Assembly: GCA_003971905.1 (NCBI GenBank)
Contig: RSEE01000034.1
Coordinates: 124,001-188,000, forward strand
Origin: Moniliella sp. 'wahieum'
Lineage: Eukaryota; Basidiomycota; Moniliellomycetes; Moniliellales; Moniliellaceae
Direction of reading: 5' to 3'
DNA: 64,000 nucleotides
The notes under the pieces were generated by a model, which saw only the letters and a list, made by a program, of their open reading frames with translations, was not told the DNA's origin and ran no database searches. Below are positions 21,976 to 33,344 of this stretch, one piece after another (position 1 is the stretch's first letter; each line of letters starts with the position of its first letter). The translations under genes were made by a program, and so were the position numbers.

Positions 21976-22406
21976 ATGGGCAAGGTGGAACCGACGGCAA
22001 CTTTCGAACAGCCTTACACGATCGCGAACACTTCAGGTGCAACTTTGGACGGACCCAATAACAGCATCGTGCCAACAGAGCCAGGATCCGCCTCCCCCCA
22101 TCCAGCTACTTCTTCGGCCCTTGGGTATTGGGGGGTGACGGTGACGAAGCGGACGCCCATTCCTCTTCCATGCCTGGGCTTGAGATGCCTTCTTCTTTGG
22201 CAAGCCGATCCTCATCCGCTGGCACAGCATGCTCCACTCCCTCCATCTCTACCCCAGGCAGTACCCTCTATCAACGTTCTACTTTTTTGGCAGGAGAAGT
22301 GATCAAGCAAGACGTGCCCTTTATCAACGAATCGTTCGCTGAGGCTGGGTACTTTGCATTCCCTGCTCTTCCGTCTTCCACGAACCGAATGACCAGTAAC
22401 GCATGA
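21976..22406 (+). CDS. Small Ser/Thr/Pro-rich protein of unknown function (one frame break)
   Basis: The ATG at 21976 opens MGKVEPTATFEQPYTIANTS and the frame continues as a Ser/Pro/Ala-rich segment up to the 6-base G run at 22130-22135. There the reading sense passes to the next frame: DGDEADAHSSSMPGLEMPSS, then SAGTACSTPSISTPGS, ending PALPSSTNRMTSNA and a stop at 22404-22406. The joined product would be about 144 residues, hydrophilic and phospho-site-rich with no membrane helix or signal peptide. No family recognised. The coherent low-complexity composition on both sides of the G run is the only evidence for a gene. Confidence 0.4.
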
Positions 22407-23712
22407 GTAAGACCAGCACATCTTTTCCATCTTCCTCTCATACTTCTTACAGTCACTTCCCGAGTAATTCATCATTGTGAGGTTCTCCCACCACAGGCAT
22501 CAATCATCATGGCATCCCCTATCATTCTGTGTGATAGAGTCCGGAGCTGATCACATTCGTTTTCTTCTTCGCGGCCCCGCCATACCGTACTGCGGCTTAT
22601 AAGGGGGGCACAACGTCAATGAAATACGGAGCTTATTGACGTGTTCCTCATCCGCCGTCAAGGCTAGCAAACCCGAATTTTCCTCCCAAGTGGCATTGCG
22701 GAGGCAGCTATCCAAAATGGCGCCAGTAGCAGGTATAATGGTAGTGCTGAGGTCCTGACACGCGTTCATAGGTGCCGAGAGCTGGCAAATCGTGAACCAC
22801 ATCTGCTGACGTTTCTCGCTCTCAAAGCCATCCTTTCGGCCATCTCGAGAGCCAACAGGCAACCTGGGTTCCAATGGGGCTAAAGACCGAGGCGATTGGA
22901 GAAGGTGGTACCATGGTCGCCAACTGAGAGGTGGACGGGCTTGTCGCTACCATCGGGCGGACGCGATAGATGTTTTTGGTACGTGTGCCAGGCTTCGGCC
23001 ACGTCTGGATTCTTGGCACAGTGAGCACCAGTCACTCTCGTGCACATCCAAGTCAGATCCAGCCCCCAAAGGGTAGGAGGAGGGCATGGAAGGTGGTTTC
23101 GCGGAGCAGGCCGGCGCTAGCTCGTTCCACAGGTTTCACCCTATGGGCGCCCGGGCCGCATGCAGGGTGCTGATAAAGAGGTGGGACAGATTTTTTGGCG
23201 TTTTGTTGTTCCAGTCGGCCCATTAACAGTGACGGATCATCAGGCGATCGAGAATATTTTCACCTTGGGGACCCCCCACCCAACATACTCGTTTTCGGTG
23301 GGCAACGCGTCTTGAGTCTTGATAATGTGGTTATATCGCTTGCACAAAGATACTTCTAGGCCTTAAAGAGGGCGCGATGCTCTCCTTTGCTCTTCGCTGC
23401 TCCAGCCACCCAAATTGGTAACACTATATGTGGTCGGAAAGAAAGTCTCACTTTGACATGCAGGCTTTGTGGTTTACGACGAATGAAGGGGCGCCGCCTC
23501 GGTGTTTGAAACAACCAAAGCCATCCGAGAGACGGCATGCTTCCTTGTCTTTTCGGCACCTATCTCTAAGTTCCATATCGGAGGGTGGAAAGAAAAAGTG
23601 CAACCCTACTGCCCCCCCCCCCCCCACCTGCACGTGACGGCTGGGGGGCTGGCTGCGCCAATCATCGGGCATATGACAGAGTCGCGTCGACGCGTCCCTC
23701 CACCCACTTAAA
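22407..23712. other. Intergenic, no gene recognised; contains a 14-nt poly-C tract
   Basis: Short open frames on both strands have no domain. A run of about 14 C lies near 23612-23626 just upstream of the zinc-knuckle ORF. The 3' part (23400-23710) is likely part of the element carrying that ORF. Confidence 0.4.
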
Positions 23713-24069
23713 ATGCTCCCTACCCGTACTCCCCGCCGGTGCCCCCATTGCGACACCGACGCTCACACTCGCACACGGTGCCCCTTCAATCCACGCCCGC
23801 GGTTGTGCCCCCACTGCCGTCGACCTGGCCACAAGGCTGACGCGGAGCGGTGTAGCAAGTTGAAACAAGCAATTGCGACTCACGGGCTACCTGGTGGATC
23901 CGAGCGAGGAAGAGAAGCCTTTGGGCGTGGAGCCGAGGCGGCTGCACGCGTGGCAAGGCCGCGTATACGCCGGCTGGAGGGTAGTAACGTGTCTGAAACC
24001 TCCGGGGCTCAGAGACGGGTAGATGCAGTGGAGCGGACAGACACTGCCAGGGCTGAGGCATGGCAGTGA
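23713..24069 (+). CDS. Zinc-knuckle ORF inside dispersed repeat (retroelement-related)
   Basis: A 118-codon frame with two Cys-rich knuckles near the N-terminus: CPHCDTDAHTRTRCP (C-x2-C-x4-H-x4-C, the exact CCHC pattern) and CPHCRRPGHKADAERC (C-x2-C-x4-H-x6-C). Two knuckles in tandem followed by a basic tail are typical of nucleic-acid-binding Gag or ORF1 proteins of retroelements. The 3' half of the frame runs into repeat R1 (copy C), so the ORF and repeat probably travel together. It could equally be a captured fragment. No start context or further domains support it as a host gene. Confidence 0.5.
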   Translation: MLPTRTPRRCPHCDTDAHTRTRCPFNPRPRLCPHCRRPGHKADAERCSKLKQAIATHGLPGGSERGREAFGRGAEAAARVARPRIRRLEGSNVSETSGAQRRVDAVERTDTARAEAWQ

Positions 24070-24330
24070 CTGTGAAAGGAACCCACGCGACATGCTGTGG
24101 TACGGGGAACCGACGCGGCTGATGGAAGGCTCGCGCGACTGGGCAGATGGAAAGCTGGAGGAGGAGGTTGGATGATGAAGATGATGCAGCCAAGTGGAGA
24201 CGAGAGTTTGCCTGTATTACTGAATCAATTGGCTGGAAACGTTCAGGAGTTGGACAGGAAATGCGGGAAGGGAACGAGAATGGAAGGTGGGATAAAGGAT
24301 CCCCACCAATCGAGGATGCTGACTGTTGGT
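23895..24330 (+). repeat. Dispersed repeat family R1, copy C
   Basis: Best full-length copy. It matches copy A (3253-3353) in its 5' part and copy D (33405-33710) in its 3' part, including ggctcgcgcgactgggcagatggaaagctgg versus the same block there, gaatcaattggctg, and the terminal aggatccccac block. Neither target-site duplications nor TG...CA termini can be confirmed by eye. Confidence 0.8.
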
Positions 24331-26403
24331 TGGCCCCATTTTGGTAACCCCCTTCTGTCTAAGCCCCATCGCACAGCGAAGCAGACGAAGCTGCTATAGA
24401 GTGCGACTTGGGAGCACTCGCGATCCTATGGATCAGCTGCAGTGCAGCCTTCAGACAAGGCGTGAAAAGGCAAAGTTCAAGCAACATCTGAATTGAAGGG
24501 AAGGAGACAGGAGAGAGAAGGGAGAGATGAAGTGAGCAGGGCGCGCGCGCCCTGCGAGCGGAACTCTTCCGCCCGGTTAAGTGATCGTCACTGATCCACC
24601 GAGAGTCGTGCAAGGGAACCCCAGCACTACCCTCCAACAGAAGCAAGTGAAGACCAGTGGGAAGGCACTAAGAATGTCATCCGATAGCACTTCCTCGTAC
24701 AATAATATACCAACCAGTAAGGTGTGAAGAGGGAGAGAAGTGGGAGAGGGCGGACCGCATCTCTGCTTTGAAGTTGTGTGTTGGCCAGAACACTGATGGG
24801 ATGCCAATGAATACAGAGAACGAGTGACTAATGATTAATGAGGGGGCATTGCCCACGAAGGCATGCGTGCCTGAGAGGGTGCCGTTGATGCGACGCCCGC
24901 CCCAGCGATGCCCAGGACATAAACTGCGGGGTTAGGCCGGTGACCGTGAGGCGTGTTGGTGAGGCGGAGGGCGAAGGCGTTGGACGAGGCAGCCACCACC
25001 GGCCACAGCGGCGTGACGTCATGCAACCTGGTGCCAAATGGGAAGGAAAACGAAGGCCCAGGAGGCTCACGTGCCCGAGATTGCTTTTTGCTATTACAGA
25101 GTTGCTCCTGATGTGCCCTGCCTGGGTGTGATGCATGAGTGAGCGTGATACATGGGATGTGGAACACGTGACACCACCGGGGCCCGGCGACCTGGCAGCA
25201 CAGGGGGCACTCCAAGGCACACGGCCTCAGCCTGAGGCCGGAGCTCAGAGGCCCGGGAGTCTGAGATCTGTGGAGATTGAAGCGATCGATCGATCTCAGA
25301 ACTGCATGTGCATGCGAGGGCCTGAGGTTGGGTGCGATCTGAGATAGTATAGTCAAATCGATCAGATCTGAAGGATCTGGAGGTGAAGCTTGAGCTGAGC
25401 AGCTTGGGGCTCGGAGCTCTTGAAGCCGGAAGGCGCTGAAGCTGAGCGCTGACGCTGAGCCTCCGCCGCAGCAGAGCGGAGCCCGCGGAGCAGCCACATT
25501 CAATACGCAACGTCACGCGTTGCGCGTCATAGAGTCGGCAATGGTCGATGATCGATCGGGATCAGGCGCTCGATCATCGATCAGTAAAGCAGCCACCGGC
25601 CCCACCGCCGATGGCGGCTTGGCGATGGGCGCTGGGCGATGGACACAGATGCTGGACGCTGGACGCTGGACGCGGGACACGGGACGCGAGACGCGGGACG
25701 CGGATGGACAAGGCAAGGCTATACTGAAAAAAGGCCTTCTGTGCGCGCCCCTTCCCCCGCCCGCTTGGATGCTTGTGCGCAATGTCGAATGTCAATTGTC
25801 CTAGTCCACGCCGTTCGATGCTCGCCGCTGCCCGCTGGGCGCCACAGGCGATGCTCGATGGTGGGTTTGGCCGGCTGGGCGAGTGCAGTTGGCTGGGCAG
25901 CGTCTTGGGAGGAGGAGACACATCGGAATGCATCCCAGTAGACCACCCGCATGCGCCCCCACAGCCAGCTCGGTGGGTGGCCACCCGCCCAGGCTCAGCA
26001 CCCGCACTCAGCCGCCTGTCTGTCCCGCCCCTGCCCCACAAGCACACACGCGCTCCTGCCGTCTCCTCTTTCCGCCGACCACACACCCCGCCGACGCGCA
26101 CACGCCCAGCCCAGCCCAGCCCTCTCTGCCGCCCGCTTCTGCATCCGCCTTCTCTCATCTCTCCCCTTCGCTTCGCTTGCTGTCCTCCTCTGCTGCGTGC
26201 TGCTGCCCCCATGCCCCCACCAGCGCCCCCTTACCCCCCCCGCCCCCACCAGTGCCGCCAGCACACCAGCCTCCCGCGTCCGCTGCCGCACCCCCCTCCC
26301 GCCCCAGCATCCCCCACCCCTTCTCCACACCCACACCCCACATCGGTAGCTACTCCCCATTCCCCATCCCTGCCGACTCGCGCGTCGCGCGGGCGTCGCT
26401 GGC
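24331..26403. other. Long leader/intergenic region upstream of the PAS-GATA gene
   Basis: No gene recognised. 25260-25460 has short duplicated ctgag/gatctg blocks, and 25640-25705 has a drifting repeat of GGACGCTGGACGCGGGAC type. 25900-26400 is extremely C-rich (ccgcccccacc, cccaccccttctcc) and open in several plus frames because T-containing stops are rare. This is typical of a pyrimidine-rich fungal promoter and long 5' UTR for the gene starting at 26404. Confidence 0.5.
25645..25705. repeat. Cryptic tandem repeat of GGACGCTGGACGCGGGAC type
   Basis: Successive 7-9 bp units drift in sequence: ggacgct, ggacgct, ggacgcg, ggacacg, ggacgcg, agacgcg, ggacgcg, gatgg. The pattern suggests slippage followed by point changes. 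Confidence 0.85.
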
Positions 26404-28828
26404 ATGGTTGCCGATAAGCGCCAGGAGCTTCTCTCTGTCTTCCGCCGGCCTCCCTCGGACCAGGCCACGCTCAACGACATGGCCGCCTCCTTGGTGCTCC
26501 CATCACTGACCACGCAGCTAATGGGCAACAAACCCGTGAGCTCGTTTGAGCCCCGTCGCTGCTACTGGGTCATCTGTGAGCTGGATGAAAGCAGCCAGTC
26601 TGCCCCGTTCCTTTTCCTCGATCCCACCTTAAAAGAGCACTTTGGCAGCGAAGCTTCTCGCGTCCTCGGCACCAACATCTTCGACTGGATACATCCTCAA
26701 GAAGCCAAGCTGTGTTACCGCGACCTACAAGAGATTGTCGCAAGCAAACGAATGAGCGGCAGCATTACGCGCTGCCGCGTCAACCGCATCACTGCCATTC
26801 GCCGTGCCCTTGGCAACCTTCACCCAGCCCAACCCACCTTCGTGCCTGCGTTGGACCAGTACTGGTCAACTGCGCACTTGGTTAGCAACTGGATTGGGGG
26901 CAACCGCCTCCTCATATTTATTCACAACTGCATGAGTGTGTCTTATTCTTTCTTTCGTTTTGTTCTCTTCGCCTCGGCCCCGGGTCTCCGTGCTACCCCA
27001 GCCCGAAGGCCTCAGGGACCCAACAACTGACTCGTAAACCAATTTTTAACTTTGATACAGAAGCACCGTTGATGGACAAACGGAGGAAACCGACCCAGCT
27101 TGGTTGACGCATCGGTGTGGCATGGACGATGTGGCACTTTCGCCCCACGAGCTGCAAACGCTCTGGAGGGCATTCATGATGACTGAACCGCCGCGCAGTC
27201 TCCAGCCCACCGGGCCACCATCCTGCATCTTTCAGCTCCTTGGCGTTCCTACAGGCGAGATCCTATTTTCCTGGCCGCCGCCCCGGGTGTATACGAGCCA
27301 AGACGAGGCTGACGCCCATTCAAAGTCTGGCGAGTTCGAAACGTATACTGATGGCTCCTACTTTGCCGATGACTTTGCTCGGCTGGTCCAAGGGGCTTCC
27401 TTGCCGCAACGCCCCCCCCTACCCGACCAAACAGACGACGTGCCAGAGACGAGCTGCACACGCCGGTTCCATGCTACTCACACGTTTATCTCTGCCAACG
27501 TGTCTCATGCGGTGGAGAGCGTGGTGGTACCCTATGGCCAGATTATGTTTGCCTGTTTCCGTGTGGTGACAGAATCCGTGGTGGGAGCGCCGGCGACGGA
27601 TCTCCTCGCCCCAGCCCCTCCTGCCTTGGGGGTAGGATACGCGCCCCAGCCCACCTCTCCGTCTGACCATATTTCTGCCTGGATCGCGGGCCCGGCAGCG
27701 GATACGCCCGTTCTATCTACGAGCGGGACGGACAGCCTGGCAGCGCCGTTAACGCCGGCCTGGCCATCGGTCATTGCTACCCGGCCACCAGGGGGACCGG
27801 TCGCACCGCCCGGGCCTCCACCCACCTCGAGTTCGGGCCAGTGGGATGCCACCCTGCCGGTGGACCAGCGCCGCAGGAAGCGAGGCGCGAGTAGCATGGG
27901 CTCCGCTGACGGTGCGGAAGGCCGTCAGCGCCCTCGCCATGCCCCCCGCCTCTCTGGTGGTGATGGAGGGGACAAAGTATGCACGTCTTGTTTTACCAGT
28001 TCCAGTCCGGAATGGCGTAAAGGGCCCGGCGGTCAGAAGAGTTTGTGCAATGCGTGTGGTCTTCGTTTCTCGCGCCAGGTGCAACGGCTACAAAGGTTCC
28101 TCGAAGCGGTCTATGCGCGAGAAGGAGAAGAGGGCCTGCAACGTGAGTTGCAAGCATTGGACAAGATGGAAGGCGTGGCAGAAGCGGCAGCTGGGGTGCG
28201 CAGCAAGGCTGCCAGCAAACGCGAAGCGGAAGCTAAGCGGCTCGCATCTACTTCCCATCCCCCTGCTTCGGGTCCTATGGCACCTGCACCACTGGTACTT
28301 GGTGGATCTAGCGCCACGCTCACCCCTATCGCTCATCCTCCGTCGGTCTCAGGGGCCGGTGACTCCACCTCGTCTTCGCCTACTGTCTTGTCGCAACGGG
28401 GCGTGTCGCATGCCTCGTCCGATACGGCCTACCTCGCTTCCAACCCCGTGGGTGGTGGGTATGGTTCAGAACGCGACCTCGGGCCCGGCGGACCTCCGTC
28501 GCACTTCACGCCCAGCGGGGAGGCGGGACAGAACGGCAAAGTGAGCGAAACGATTTCGTCTATCGCCATCACATCGTATGAGCATCCGTCCCGTAGTACC
28601 TTATCTCCCGGCCCGGGCCCGCATCCACCACCGTCGCCCCACTCAGCTCCTGCCTCCGCGGACAACAGCAGGTACCCTGACCCTGGCTTAGATCGACCCC
28701 CTCGTTCCTCCGGCCCCGACGGGACGATAGATACAACCGCCTCCCCCCATCCAAGTCACGGACCAGCATCAGGATCCGGGAATTGGCTTCCATTTCTCCC
28801 TTCCTCCCACCAGCCCGGGTCCTACTGA
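26404..28828 (+). CDS. PAS-GATA transcription factor, white-collar-2-like
   Basis: Predicted nuclear regulator; relatives form the blue-light photoreceptor complex with a White Collar 1 protein in fungi. The ATG at 26404 ([19 protein letters not shown]) precedes a PAS-like region at residues about 45-130 ([20 protein letters not shown] then [20 protein letters not shown]). Exon 1 probably ends near 26945 and an intron ends in tttgatacag at 27060; exon 2 restarts in a frame running to 28828. A single type IV GATA finger lies at 27980-28056: [18 protein letters not shown] then [13 protein letters not shown], spacing C-x2-C-x18-C-x2-C, and a basic patch follows. The Ser/Pro-rich tail of about 240 residues is probably an activation or disordered region. 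No LOV flavin motif is present, so it is not the photoreceptor itself. The exact donor site is uncertain. WC-2 identity is inferred from the domain order. Confidence 0.82.
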
Positions 28829-30350
28829 TTTCCCGCTCGCCTTCCTCCCCCCGTCTTTTCTTACTGATTCTTTGACAGCGTGTCCCTCCCCCCCCGTACA
28901 CCGATTACGGGCGCCAGTCCAAGTGAGCTTTACTCACCTTGCTCCAATGTACATTGATGATCTAGTAGACCTGAGTGATTGCTTCGTGTCGGCGCACCAG
29001 AACGGACCAAGTTCCGTCATATTTTTGCCACTCTCTACCCGGCTGACCTATACTCAGTACTACTCAGCGCTCACAGCGGTCAGATTCCCGATCTCCTCGA
29101 GTTTGCAGTACAGTGTGTGGACACGGACGGATCAATTTTGGTACGAGGTGCATATGAGGCGATAGGAGGCCAGAAGCGGCGCAACAAGTGCGGCTTCAGT
29201 CGGCGACTCCCTTGAGCGAACAAGTAGTGTAGTAGCCATTGCACCGACTGGGTTCCGAGTCCCCTCCCCGCATGGAACCGCGGGCATCTCGTCTCTCGCG
29301 CCCAACCGGACCGAGCGAGACACATGATCGTGTGATTAATCCCTCCATATTATACGCTTCCACAAGTTGCTGGGCCAAAACGACGAAACAGACGAGTGGC
29401 AGGGGCGCTGCTCGCCCCTCCGCCGCATTGACATGCTTGAAGGCACCAGTGTGCGACCTGCTATACGTGTCTTTTCCTATTTTCAACAACCAAAACAATA
29501 CATGAGCCTTGGTACCACAAACAAAAACATATACACTGTGCATGTGATGAGTGCTGCCGTGACACATTGAATGCTTCCACGACTTGACAGCCCTCTTTTC
29601 CTGGTCATCACACACCACACAGCCACTGGCGAACCAGTCAGTCTCTTCACGAGACTGGGCCAGCCTGCTAACAACCGCGTTTCCAAAAGTCCGCCACGGG
29701 TGGCTTAATGCACAAGCTACTAGCTATAGCGATGGAAGAGAGGTCGTGCAGGTCATGCATCTTATGTGATGCCACTGAATGATTATCCCGGTGTGATCAT
29801 GATCCAGCCAGGTGATTGCTGATTCTGATTTATTGTGGATGCACAAATGGTGAGTAGGTTTTTGTCGACGACAATGTTGACAACGTTGACAAGCCCGTTC
29901 CCCACAGGATGTGTGAGATCTGAGGTGTGCAGTGGCCGTGCCCGGCATGTGCGTCACAGATAGTACGCGTCAGTGCTCAATGGTGGAGGGGGGGGAAGTT
30001 GACGCGCTGCGGCTGAGAGCTCTGGATTGATGTGGTCCGTCCCACCGTCCGCCATATATTCCGTCCCGTATTTGCGCTCTGCGTCTAGTAGCAAACTAGT
30101 AGAGAGTAGTAATAGAGTAGTAATACCAGTTACGTTGAGCTTGGGGAGTGCTCGGATGTGGGCGCCCTGAGTTGAAAGAGTACAACACTGCGCAGCGGGT
30201 TCCATCAAGTTTTCCTGCGGGGCTCTCGCGTATTAGACGCCACGTTCGTTCGCCCTCGCCCTCCACCTTCCCACCTACGCATCCAATACTTCTTGAGCAC
30301 CACCGTCGCAGCAACACTCATCCTCTCTCCCTCGTTTGAAACCACATACT
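28829..30350. other. Intergenic; one short unassigned open stretch at 28979-29215
   Basis: A 78-codon plus frame at 28979-29215 has plausible composition (HIFATLYPADLYSVLL then LEFAVQCVDTDGSILVRGAY) but no start context and no recognised family. It could be a relic or an exon. The remainder, including the T/A-rich 29.5-29.9 kb, shows nothing coding. 30200-30350 is pyrimidine-rich and may be the promoter of the next gene. Confidence 0.4.
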
Positions 30351-31938
30351 ATGAGTGCGTCTTCATTTTCTAGCTCCGCCTCCGGCTCCCCACGGACGTT
30401 ATGCTACTCCCCAACTTGGTCGCTCAGGGATGCCGACGAATGGGCTACAACGTGTACCTCTCACCCACCCTCGACTGTTCCCAGCCCCGAGGTGGCAAGG
30501 ACTGATGGCAAGGACAGAGTACAGCCTGCCCATATTACCTGTTGGGAACCCACATCGTACCGCAAGCCACAGACCAGTGATGATCCCGCTGATCGATTCG
30601 AACGAGTCGCACCATTCGGTTCGCCTTACACCCTTGCCTCTCAGCATCGTCCCACTGCTGAAGATTATCATCGACTCGTCCTTCCCCCGCCTGATAAAGC
30701 GCACCAACACTGGCTTCAGACATTGTGGACCTCGGCCCAGGCCTCGCTGGAGAGGGTAGAGTTGGAAAAGGGAGTGGCGGGAGCCCGGTGGGATTCTAGC
30801 CAGGGAGGAGAGGCCAGACCGTCCTGGTCCCCCGTCCCTTGCCTCAACAGGAAGGAAGCCTAGCCGAATTCCCGGCTTTCTCTCCCTTGGAGAAGGGTGC
30901 GGCCATGAGCTACTCTGACAGACCTTGGGTGGATTTTGCCACCAGCATTCGTCCTTTCGCTTGTCCTAGCCTTGGACGGTTGAAGGACGGGTTTGGGCCT
31001 CTCTATCCCGGGGCGGATTTGGCGCCTAAAGATGTTTCATCGGCAGATTGGACAGTAGGTTGCAGCATCCCATCCCAATGGACGAAAACCATCAATAAGG
31101 TGGTCTCAAGGACGCGACTCGATGATCAGAATGCTGACCTTCCTTCTCTCTGACCAGCGCTTTCTAGCTGACATTGTCGTTTGTGGCCATGTCTTTGCCC
31201 CCCAACCCCTTCAAACAATCTGGCGCACTCTATCGGGTCTGAGTCCCATCCAGACCATTGCCACACTCACTGTGGTTGGGGCTGAAGGACAAGGAAATGA
31301 CGGCGCTGCTCCGGGCTGTCAATATGGGGAGGCCCAGGCAAAACAGGAAAGGTATGCGTTTCGCGCCGACGAGGCTCCCATTGCCATCATCGAAGCTCTT
31401 CTTCCTTCCCCGCGGAATGGATGTATGCGTGGTGGAACACCGGCGGCCAGGTCAATGTCTACCCATCTCCCGCGACCCGGTCACCACTGGGTACAAGGGT
31501 GGCGGGGGCCCGTTTGTTTCTCATGCAGGGGCAACCCCTGTCTCCCTGACACCCGGCGAATTCATCGACAGCTTCCACGGACCCTCCTCTCCTACGGTAG
31601 CTTTTGAGGGCCACCTCTTCCGTCGCAGCGCATTGTACCCGCGAGGCCCGGTGCCCAAGGTGAATGAGGATGTGTTTTGGCAAGCTGTTACGCCCCCCCG
31701 CATCGCCGCATCCCCTGTGATGGTACACTGGAAAATTCCCTCTGGCTCGTGTGTGCGCCCTTGCCTGCCTATCCGATCGAGGAGCAACACAGCTTTGATT
31801 AGGAGCACACCAGCCGGTAAGGGGTCAATGCCCATATACCACCTTCTGAGAACATATTCTTCTCGCCGTTTCCCACTAAAGATTGAAGCTCGTCTCACCA
31901 AACTCGCCCCCTCCCCTGTTTTGTTGTTCTCAACTTGA
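30351..31938 (+). CDS. Unrecognised Ser/Pro- and Trp-containing protein (several frame breaks)
   Basis: The ATG at 30351 opens MSASSFSSSASGSPRTLCYS and a hydrophilic N-terminal region. Near 30840 the sense moves to another frame (FPAFSPLEKGAAMSYSDRPW, then ATSIRPFACPSLGRLKDGFG). About 31150-31390 continues with VVCGHVFAPQPLQTIWRTLS. A further frame gives FPAEWMYAWWNTGGQVNVYP near 31420, then GATPVSLTPGEFIDSFHGPS and TVAFEGHLFRRSALYPRGPV up to about 31760. Each segment is coherent and none shows a substitution-type stop within it, so I read them as one gene interrupted by indels and perhaps an intron near 31105-31150. No family is recognised. Exact ends are uncertain. Confidence 0.5.
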
Positions 31939-33025
31939 GCACCGTGGCTATCGAGAACCACACAGGATGCACACGCCAACTACCTCACATAGCCATCATC
32001 AATCTTCTTTGAGACTGTCTCCGCCCCCCCGTCATGAGTCCCAACAACCGGCATCTCATCGCATTCGTCAGCCCGTCTTTTCTCGGCCTCATTCACAGAA
32101 GAACGTCTCCTCCTACGTGTTCTCTCCTCTGCATCTCAATCGTGGCAACTTTGGCCAATGTGGCTTCTATGCACCCTATACTACTACCGCACGTCATCTT
32201 CGCGACTTTGGAGATAACCCTTTTCTGCACTGCCTCTTGATATTATATGCATTTTTGTGCCAATGCCCACCCATTGATCTAGCCACAATAGAGACCAAGC
32301 AACATACATCGTTCACAGTGCGCAGAATGATCCACCGTATCAAATACGCGATTCTCGCAAGAAGACTCTGCGTATAAACAACCGCAGGGACCGTCGACGG
32401 TACGGTCAAAAATACTAGTACACCAATAGTAATAAGCGCGTTCATAAATAAGCACACAGGTCGGTCGATGACCTTCTATGGTACTTATTGGTGCAGTGTT
32501 GATGAGATCGGGGCTGCCCAACAACAACAAACCCTGGTCATATGACACAGAAGTTCCTCTTCCACTAGGGGAAGGGGACGGGGGGGGGAAGTCACGGAGG
32601 GTCAGTCCGATGAGTTCACCTTATGGTGGGGGAGGGGGGACGGTGCCCAAACAAGGTAGCGATATGGCCTACAACGGAGGGGTCATTGACGATTGAGAGG
32701 CCCTGCAGTGGAGTGCGTTGGCACACGAAAAAGCGTGTTGCGTGAAGCTGACATGATTTGTGCAGTTTTGCGTATGTGTACCTGCTCTTGTTTTAGTGGC
32801 TGCACACCGCCATTCATCCCACAGATGATACGCGCCCACGGACGTTACGAAAGACCACCGTTTGTACCCTGACGTTCTGACTTTCAAACTTATATAACCC
32901 GTAATCTCAGAGGACGTGTACCACAACGGGTAGGCACTACCTGCAGTTGGGCTGTTTACTACTTCACGTACAAGGCGAGTGGAAAGAACGGCCCTATTGA
33001 TAAGAGCCTTGCGGTAGAAGCGTCT
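31939..33025. other. Intergenic, no gene recognised
   Basis: Several stretches are A/T-richer than the gene regions (32250-32530). Open frames are short on both strands. Purine-rich G tracts at 32575-32640. Confidence 0.5.
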
Positions 33026-33128
33026 GCTTCGTTGGCGCAGTTGGCTAGCGCGCAGGTCTCATACATCTGTTTATGAGTGGCTCAGCCATGTCATCCTGAG
33101 GTCGCCAGTTCGAGCCTGGCACGAAGCA
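33026..33128 (+). tRNA. tRNA-Met (CAT anticodon) with 29-nt intron
   Basis: Cloverleaf drawn by hand: acceptor stem GCTTCGT (33026-33032) pairs perfectly with ACGAAGC (33121-33127), discriminator A at 33128. D arm GCGC...GCGC (33035-33051). Anticodon arm CAGG (33053-33056) with CCTG (33095-33098), anticodon CAT at 33060-33062, A37 at 33063. An intron of about 29 nt, 33064-33092, sits at the canonical 37/38 position. Variable loop AGGTC, T arm GCCAG-TTCGAGC-CTGGC (33104-33120). The T-loop TTCGA and B-box GGTTCGA-like element fit pol III promoters. Elongator Met is favoured over initiator because the T-loop is the standard TTCGAGC form. Confidence 0.9.
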
Positions 33129-33344
33129 CATTTTTGTTTGGGCGATCCAGTTTGCCATGGTGGGTTCTTCCTCAAGTATCCAGCCCTAAGGCAGTGGGAG
33201 ATGATGACGCTATTCCAAGAGAGCATGGCGCAGACAGCCCCACTACGACACGACGTCAGGATCCGATGGGATGGAAGAGAACTGTGGAAGAGAACTGTCA
33301 CGGGCGGGCCCCGCCCGGAGGCTCACCCAGGTTTGTGGGGTACA

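Noticed and set aside
24835..25503. 222-codon minus frame with two Cys residues near the start
   Set aside because: Composition shifts along its length, no domain, and overlapping frames of similar length occur on both strands; judged non-coding.
25573..26509. Several long plus frames of 200 or more codons, very Pro/Ser/Thr-rich
   Set aside because: The DNA is C-rich, so T-containing stops are rare in all plus frames; no domain. Treated as promoter and 5' UTR of the PAS-GATA gene.
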